Source: Cryptomeria japonica
Lineage: Eukaryota; Streptophyta; Pinopsida; Cupressales; Cupressaceae
Assembly (NCBI RefSeq): GCF_030272615.1
Contig: NC_081410.1
Coordinates: 188,206,119-188,270,118, forward strand
Length of the DNA stretch: 64,000 bases
Reading direction: 5' to 3'
Positions 58,085 through 64,000 of this stretch are shown here, one piece after another (the first letter of the stretch is position 1; each line of letters starts with the position of its first letter). The notes below the pieces were generated by a model. That model did no database searches. It was not told the DNA's origin and worked only from the letters and a program-made list of their open reading frames with translations. The position numbers and the translations under genes were made by a program.

Positions 58085-58400
58085 AACATTAGGTTAGCGC
58101 CTTTGCAAAAAAAATTTAGTGCAAATGCATAGATTAGTGCATATGCTCTTTCTGTTAGCGCATATGCTAAGAATGTTAGTGCTTATGCATAGGATAGTGC
58201 AAATATTTCGTTTGTTAGCGCTTTTTCTTATTAAGGTAGCGCTTTTGCATGAGTTTGCGCATATGCTTGTATATTTAGCGCACTTGTTCAAAAGGATAGC
58301 GCATATGCACTAGTTTAGCACAAATGCCTTTAGATTTAGCACATTTGTTGTAGTTTAGCACAAATACTCAATAGGATAGCGCTTTTGCTCAAATTTGATG
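58085..58400 (+). repeat. Degenerate tandem array of TAGCGCATATGC-like words
   Basis: About a dozen units of roughly 24-26 bases built on TTAGCGC(A/T)(T/A)(A/T)TGC, alternating with TAGTGCAAATGC and TAGCACAAATGC variants. Lies in the 3' internal part of G2. Confidence 0.85.
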
Positions 58401-58664
58401 TTTTTGATAAGTGCAAAGGCTAAAAATCACTTTGATGATTAGATTTAACATGTTTAATACGCATTGATGATGAAATAGGGACTTGATTAAGTGATTACGT
58501 GCTTGATAGATTGATAGATAGCTTTGATTAGCTTGATTGGCTTGATTGATTGATAGATTGATTGAGTAGCTCTAAGAAACCGATTTAGTTTCTGATGTAA
58601 GAGCTTAGCAGAGTTTTGAATGAACTCAGTGATTGATAGAAAACCATGATTGATAGGTTTTAAA

Positions 58665-58795
58665 ATGATTTGATAGCGTAAGTTGCTTCAATTTGATTTG
58701 ATAGATAGATAACATAGATTGCTTCAGTTTGATTTGATAGATAGATAGCATATATTGCTTCAGTTTGATTTGATAGATAGATAATGATTTGATGA
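58665..58795 (+). repeat. Tandem repeat, about 45-base unit
   Basis: Three copies of ATTGCTTCAGTTTGATTTGA followed by TAGATAGATAG/AACATA. Confidence 0.85.
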
Positions 58796-58816
58796 TTGAT
58801 TTATCTTGATAAATAG

Positions 58817-60960
58817 GAGAAACTTGATGTTCTCCAGTGTCGGGAGAAATTACCGGCAGTGCGTCATTTAGTTCCAAAGCTGACCTAGGTAGAGATTAGA
58901 CATATAGATGTTTGTGGTTTACACCATTTGTTGTATATGCCTGAGATTATGCATAATAGAGGATTGTTGATGGTGTTAGCCGAGAGATGGCACAGTGAGC
59001 ATAACACTTTCCACCTACCTACGGGTGAGATTAGTGTTACTCTTGAGGATGTCTACAAGATTTTGCACATCCCACTGATTGGCGAGCTAGTGTAGTATGA
59101 TTTTCAGGATCGTGTGGGTATAGAGGCTTGCAGAGTCATGTTTGCTGATGAGAGCATTGGTAGAGGAGAGATCTAATGGGTAGATATGGTGATGTATTAC
59201 GAGGCTCTTCCCATTATTCTTGCTGGTTTGATTGGAGGATTTATATGTCCTGATAGGAGATCACGAGGTTTTTCCATTGGATGGGGGGAGGTTCTCCTAA
59301 GTATGATGCAGCATCATACTCGATATGATTGGGGTGTTTATATGTTGGCTCATTTATATCATGATCTTCATCAGGTAGTGTATGATGAGAGTGTGAGTTT
59401 GTCTACAGGATGCACTTTATTGTAGATTTGGTGCTGGGAGCATATTGCTATTACTCGGCCTATCCATCACAGAGTTCGTGGAGAGAGGCAGCCATATGTG
59501 TATTTTTATGCAGGTATTCTTACTCAGCATAAGCTAGGTAAGATGGAGTATTGGCGTTGGGTGCTTGATTCATTGGATAGCATTACTTGGAGACCATATG
59601 TTGATTGTGAGTCATGGATGGATGATGCATAGACCTTACCATTTATCATGTAGAGTAGATATCTCATTGGTCGAACTCCTTACATTATTGAGCAATAGTT
59701 GATTGGTTGCATTTTGAGATAGTTTGGTATCATCCAGTCTATGCCTACTGGTGTGATGATATATGCTCAGCGGTATAGAGATAGCTGAGATTGGAGACCT
59801 TCTTTGTCATTTGAGATTGCTCATGCAGAGTTTGTTGCTACTCCAAGAGTGGCTTATGATATGAGATTGCACATTCTTGATCCTAGGATTACTACAAATT
59901 ATGCTCAGTACATATAAGCACATCCATTTCCTCGCATTACTGATCCAGTAGATCCTCCTCCCAGCTCAGGAGATGAGGATGATGATTCAGATGATCTAGT
60001 TGTTAGGAGATGGAGATGGAGATGAGAGCTCAGAGATGCTCATGAGGCTGGGGAGGTGGAGATGAGGGTGGGGATGGAGGTGGTGGTGGTAAGAGACCTG
60101 GATGGAGGGGAGGTCGACTAAGAGTCCATGGAGGACCATTTGGACCGGCTGGTAGGATTGAGAGAGAACGCCTTATGGGTGGGAGATATGTTGGATAGAT
60201 TGGGGGGGAGCATGGTAGGATAGATATGAGATCACCAAGAGGGTTGCCATTGATAGGAGGTAGGGTGAGTGGATTGGATGGGGGTTGCAGAAGAGGTATT
60301 GATTTTGGTCAGATTCAGCCAGATCCTAGGGTTATTATAGTGTATGGTGGAAATGATGAGGATCCTGAGGATCATATTCCCTTGATTAGATGATGGGTTC
60401 GGAGAGTTACTCGGAATGAGATTCCAATAGTTGGACAGGTTGGTGGTGAGGAGGGGATTGGGGTTCATGCACCACAGTAGGATTTAGCAGAGCAGGATGC
60501 ACTAGAGCATGATATGCTAGAGAAGGATGCACCAAAGCATGATGTGTTAGGGCAGGATATAATTGACAGTCTGAGAGCACAAATTGAGCAGCTTCAAGTA
60601 TAGGTGCAGACTCTTATGACTAAGAAGGATAGAGCTATTAGGAGACAGTAGGATACTCAGGGCCTTCTTGATCACATTTAGCAGGTTGGATCAGGTACTC
60701 TCTCGGTTGACATTGTTAGAGCGTTATTTTGGGCTGGGAAGGAGACTCCCTACTGGCGATGACGATATCAGGAGGCAGTTACATAGAGCCAGAGAGCAGG
60801 TAGTTATCATACCACTGTGTTGATGGATACTAGTAGCGGTGGGGTCATGGGACCTCCTTAGAGGAATGGTGATCATGGGAGATAGGAATCTAGAGGATCT
60901 TCTCGCCCACAACCACAGAGATGGACAGAGTCAGGTGGTAGTGGTACAGGACAATCGTGA
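58817..60960 (+). pseudogene. Plant mobile domain (PMD) protein, antisense within G2
   Basis: The plus-strand frame reads ERWHSEHNTFHLPTGEISVT then LEDVYKILHIPLIG, the hallmark 'E...TFHLP.GE...TLEDV..LL.LP..G' of the plant mobile domain (PF10536). Later matches are GGFICPDRRSRGFSIGW, YDWGVYMLAHLYHDLH, WCWEHIAITRP and LGKMEYWRWVLDSLDSITW. A Pro/Asp-rich linker, Gly/Arg-rich low complexity and a short coiled coil (SLRAQIEQLQV) follow, ending near 60958. About ten in-frame stops interrupt it, most of them TAG, TAA or TGA where Gln or Arg would fit. PMD proteins occur both as host genes in silencing pathways and inside plant transposons. Here it lies on the strand opposite to pol. Confidence 0.75.
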
Positions 60961-62640
60961 CTTGATTTGTATTTGATGAGGCATTTGTATTGTTTATCTG
61001 ATATCATTGTATACTTGGAATTTTATTATTTTGTGATGATCTATATGTAGACATGGACTCTATATGATGATGATGATTTATATGCATGTTATCTATTTGA
61101 TGATGATGCTTTATGTGCTTTGATTTTATGGATGGAGTGACTATATGGATAATGTTTCTTTATGCATGTTATTCTATGTGATGATGATATGGATGCAATG
61201 ATTATGAGCAGTATCTTAAATGATTCAAATGCAATGATCTATATGGAATGTTTTTGTATTTGTATATATGTAATGTTTATAATGATTATGAATCTAAGTG
61301 CAAAGATGCAACTAAATGATCGTTAATGGAATGATAATGCAAACTATAATGATGATACACTACATGATTAATGCAATGCACTTATTTGAATGCAAACTAA
61401 TTCAATTTTTGAAATGCAACTAAATGAAATGGATAATGTTTTAAAATGATTCTAAAATGAATGCACCTATAATGATTAAATGCAAGTTATTTTTGTTTGT
61501 CCAAGTATACTCAATATTTATTTATGACCGTTGATCTGTTAATGAAATGATATGCTTATAATGCAACTGACAATGAATGCATATAATGCAGACGAAAAAA
61601 ATGAGCTAATGAAATGATCTAACTAAAAATTGTACGGACATTCTTCATATGCTATCTTGTAACAGTGCTTTGATTTCATCATTGAGCTTTAAAATGTTGT
61701 AAGAAAATACAAGCAACTTGACATATTGATTCAAGATGACCTGAGTATTCCTTACATGGATTTTGATATAGAAAGTTAATACAAGCAACTTGATATAATG
61801 GATCAAGTTGACCTGAGTATTACTTGCAGAATAGACAAGGATTATCTCCTTTCATGCATGACTTGGAACATCCTCCTTGATCTTTTGTCGATCATATCCT
61901 GAGATAAGTACATACCGTATTAAGAGATAAACCACGGACAACAATCAAAGAAAATAATCATGCCCCATCATAGCTTCTCTAGTCATGGACATCCTTGAGT
62001 TGCATAGAGTAAATGATTAGCAATAAAATTAAGATATAAACACTAATTCTTGTATGTCATTCACATGTTCTTATGGTCATTAACTGATATAATTATCTTG
62101 ATGAATGATTTTTTAATAATCCTGTATTACTTGCTGATCGATTATTCATTTTCCTGAGTTTCACGATTCAGTTATTGATGAAATGCCTTGATTGTTGTTG
62201 CTTTGTTGCTTGTTATCTGTTTCAAAACCCTAGGTGTTTTTGGGTTTTCTAAGTTTTTTGAATGTTTTGGATTTTTCAAAGATTTAAAAGATCACCTTAG
62301 CAAAAGGAATTAGGATTTTTCCCCCAACGGAAACATAAATTTATTATGGATGTATCTATTGATCAAGATCCAAACCATGAAGGGATACAAATGCAGATTG
62401 ATTTATTCTAATAAGGTCCAAGACAGTGACTACAATAAATATGTCAAAGATTGATAACTATTGGTAAACTGCATATTTCTTGCTAAATGGTTCAGAGCAA
62501 TGGATGCGAAAGATGGAATGAATAAGCTAAAATATATGGAAGTGATAGATGTGGTAGGATGGAATAGATAGGTGTGCAAAGTGATCTCACAGATTGAGGA
62601 ACCTACTTCTTAGATAGCGTCTGTTTACCAGGTTTTCACC
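60961..62640. other. G2 internal non-coding region
   Basis: Rich in ATGATGAT and AATGCAA words; no coding content recognised apart from the 72-bp duplication. Confidence 0.5.
61700..61840 (+). repeat. 72-bp tandem duplication
   Basis: ACAAGCAACTTGA...TCAAG.TGACCTGAGTATT occurs at 61709 and again at 61781. Confidence 0.8.
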
Positions 62641-62709
62641 ATCTAAATTTATTACATTTTTTTTGGATTTTATATGCTTTTTATTAAATTTTTTTTAGGA
62701 CTATATATC

Positions 62710-64000
62710 TCAAGAATATAATTTCTTGAGATGGATAGAATTGATTGGTTCATCAAACCAATCACCTTCAGGGGTAGATAGCTTGTATGCTCCTGATCCA
62801 TATGTTGCTACTATGACAAAAGGTCCTAGCCAATTCGGTTCAAAATTTCCCTTCTTTTCTCGGTCTTGCTGATTTCTTGGATTCTCCCTTAGAACTATAT
62901 CTCCAATTTGGAAAATACATGGCTTGACTCTGTTGTTATATCTTCTTTCCATTGTTTGTTGGTATACTTTCAAATGTTTTGTTGCATTTTGGCAACGTTC
63001 CTAAATCAGTTCTAGTTCCTGGAGTCAAGAGACTCGTTGTTCTTCTTCTAGTATAAGACCGTGAAAGGATACTCGTAGAGAAGGTATCTTTACTTCTATA
63101 GGTAATAAAGTTTTTGATCCATAGACCAAACAATATGGAGTTGCCCCTGTTGGAGTGCAGACGCTAGTTTAGTATGCCCAAAGAGTGGGATTTAGCTAAA
63201 TGTGCCTATCTTTTCCAGCTTCATTAGTTGTTTTCTTCAAGATTTTCAAGATAGTTTTGTTTGATGCCTCAGCTTGACCATTACCTTGTGGATAATATGG
63301 AGTAAAGAACCTATGTTGGATATGAAATTGTTCACATAGCTATTTCACATCTTGATTTTTGAATGGTCTTCCATTATCAATGATAATGGTCATAGGAACT
63401 CCATAGCGACAGATTATGTAATTCAAAATGAATGATGATATTTGTTTTCCTGTCACTATTGTTAGAGGCACTGCTTCAATCCACTTAGTGAAATATTCAG
63501 TAGCAATCGGAATGAACTTATGTCCACTAGAAGATGAGGGATTGATCTTTCCTACCAAATCAAGGCCCCACTGTGAAAATGGCCATGATCCTGTCATAGG
63601 ATATAACTCTTGTGCTGGCACATGAATGAGATTTCCATGGATCTGACATTGTTTGCATTTTCTAGCATATGTGAATGAATCTCTTTCCATAGTAGGCCAA
63701 AAGTAACCCATACAAAGAAGTTTCTTAGCCAATGTTAAACCACTTGAGTGTGTACCACAAATACCCGCATGAATGTCATTAAGAACTCTCTCAGATTCAT
63801 CTTTTTCAAGACATCTCAACAAAGTACCATCTAGACCACGCCTATATAGGATATCAGAAATTAGAGTATAGTGAGAGGACTGACGGATAAAGTTTCTTCT
63901 CTGATTACGAGATAATTCAAGAGGAAGGATATAATCTTTCAAATATTGGTAGGTTTGACCGTATAAGGATTGACAGGTTCTTGATATATGGCAAATTTGA
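62710..64000 (-). pseudogene. G2 integrase, broken, N-terminus continues past the edge
   Basis: Minus-strand coding trace homologous to 31000-32228 of G1. 64000-63340 is open: SLYGQTYQYLKDYI, the HHCC zinc domain (HAGICGTH ... CKQC), WGLDLVGKI with the first catalytic Asp, and IIIDNGRPF with the second. A stop (DVK*LCEQF) follows. The catalytic Glu segment [13 protein letters not shown] lies beyond it, then further stops and small frame changes. 62973-62710 encodes the C-terminal domain (GDIVLRENPRN, NWLGPFVIVATYGSGAY) ending LKKLYS. Catalytic residues survive but the frame is broken, so this copy is inactive. Confidence 0.9.

Larger units (their letters stand above)
56449..64000 (-). mobile_element. 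Ty3/gypsy element G2 (Tat-like), partial, runs off right edge
   Basis: Minus strand. From the right edge: RNase H end/integrase (64000-62710), the TGGTGAAAACC block, about 5 kb of 3' internal sequence with tandem arrays and an antisense plant-mobile-domain pseudogene, purine tract (57594-57581), 3' LTR (57580 to about 56449). The integrase is close to that of G1. The LTR start TGTATACACA and its AT-rich palindromes resemble the G1 LTR type. The left LTR limit is inferred. Confidence 0.75.

Overview
The window looks like a piece of a large, transposon-rich seed-plant genome, most likely a gymnosperm (conifer-like). This rests on low GC content, GT-AG introns, nested Ty1/copia and Ty3/gypsy elements, a decayed CACTA transposon, and parts of one recognisable host gene, clathrin heavy chain (CHC). 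The species cannot be fixed from the sequence. Almost every reading frame carries stops or frameshifts. The best-preserved frames are the 328-codon frame running off the left edge (1-984, minus) and the long frames of the 25-34 kb gypsy element.

Layout. 1-2.88 kb: left-truncated, minus-strand copia-like element without visible pol ('A1'), with partial LTR, PBS, coiled-coil/zinc-knuckle ORF1 and an open ORF2. 3.67-14.2 kb: decayed plus-strand CACTA-type transposon with a TNP2-like transposase, a SET-domain remnant, a Transposase_24-like region and small duplicated exons; a solo gypsy LTR sits inside it (11278-12058, target duplication CATTG). 14.3-15.1 kb: CHC exons. 16.0-18.9 kb: minus-strand repeat-derived pseudo-ORF. 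20400-34429: second copia-like element ('A2', target duplication ACTAC), whose 5' LTR is split by a young 8.6 kb Ty3/gypsy element ('G1', 25476-34093, target duplication CCTTA). 34.5-37.9 kb: four tandem copies of the last CHC exons; only the final copy carries the C-terminal tail. 38.0-39.6 kb: degenerate duplicated repeats. 39806-45050: complete copia-like element 'A3' (target duplication CACTC), itself inside another probable LTR. 45.3-49.3 kb: nothing recognised. 49313-50438: solo LTR (CTTAC). 50.6-53.1 kb: decayed gypsy gag. 53936-54895: solo LTR (AGTGT). 55.1-56.4 kb: minus-strand acidic/coiled-coil pseudo-ORF. 56.45-64.0 kb: second gypsy element ('G2', minus strand, running off the right edge), with an antisense plant-mobile-domain pseudogene between pol and the 3' LTR.

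How it fits together: the CHC gene copy is split by about 19 kb of insertions that can be ordered (A2 into the locus, then G1 into A2). A1, A2 and A3 share one architecture: an iMet-type PBS, ORF1 with coiled coil and CCHC knuckles, a large ORF2 of unknown function, and a purine tract. None encodes reverse transcriptase or integrase, so they would need enzymes from another element. G1 encodes protease, G-patch, RT, two RNase H domains and integrase, broken by three stops and a deletion of the gag start.
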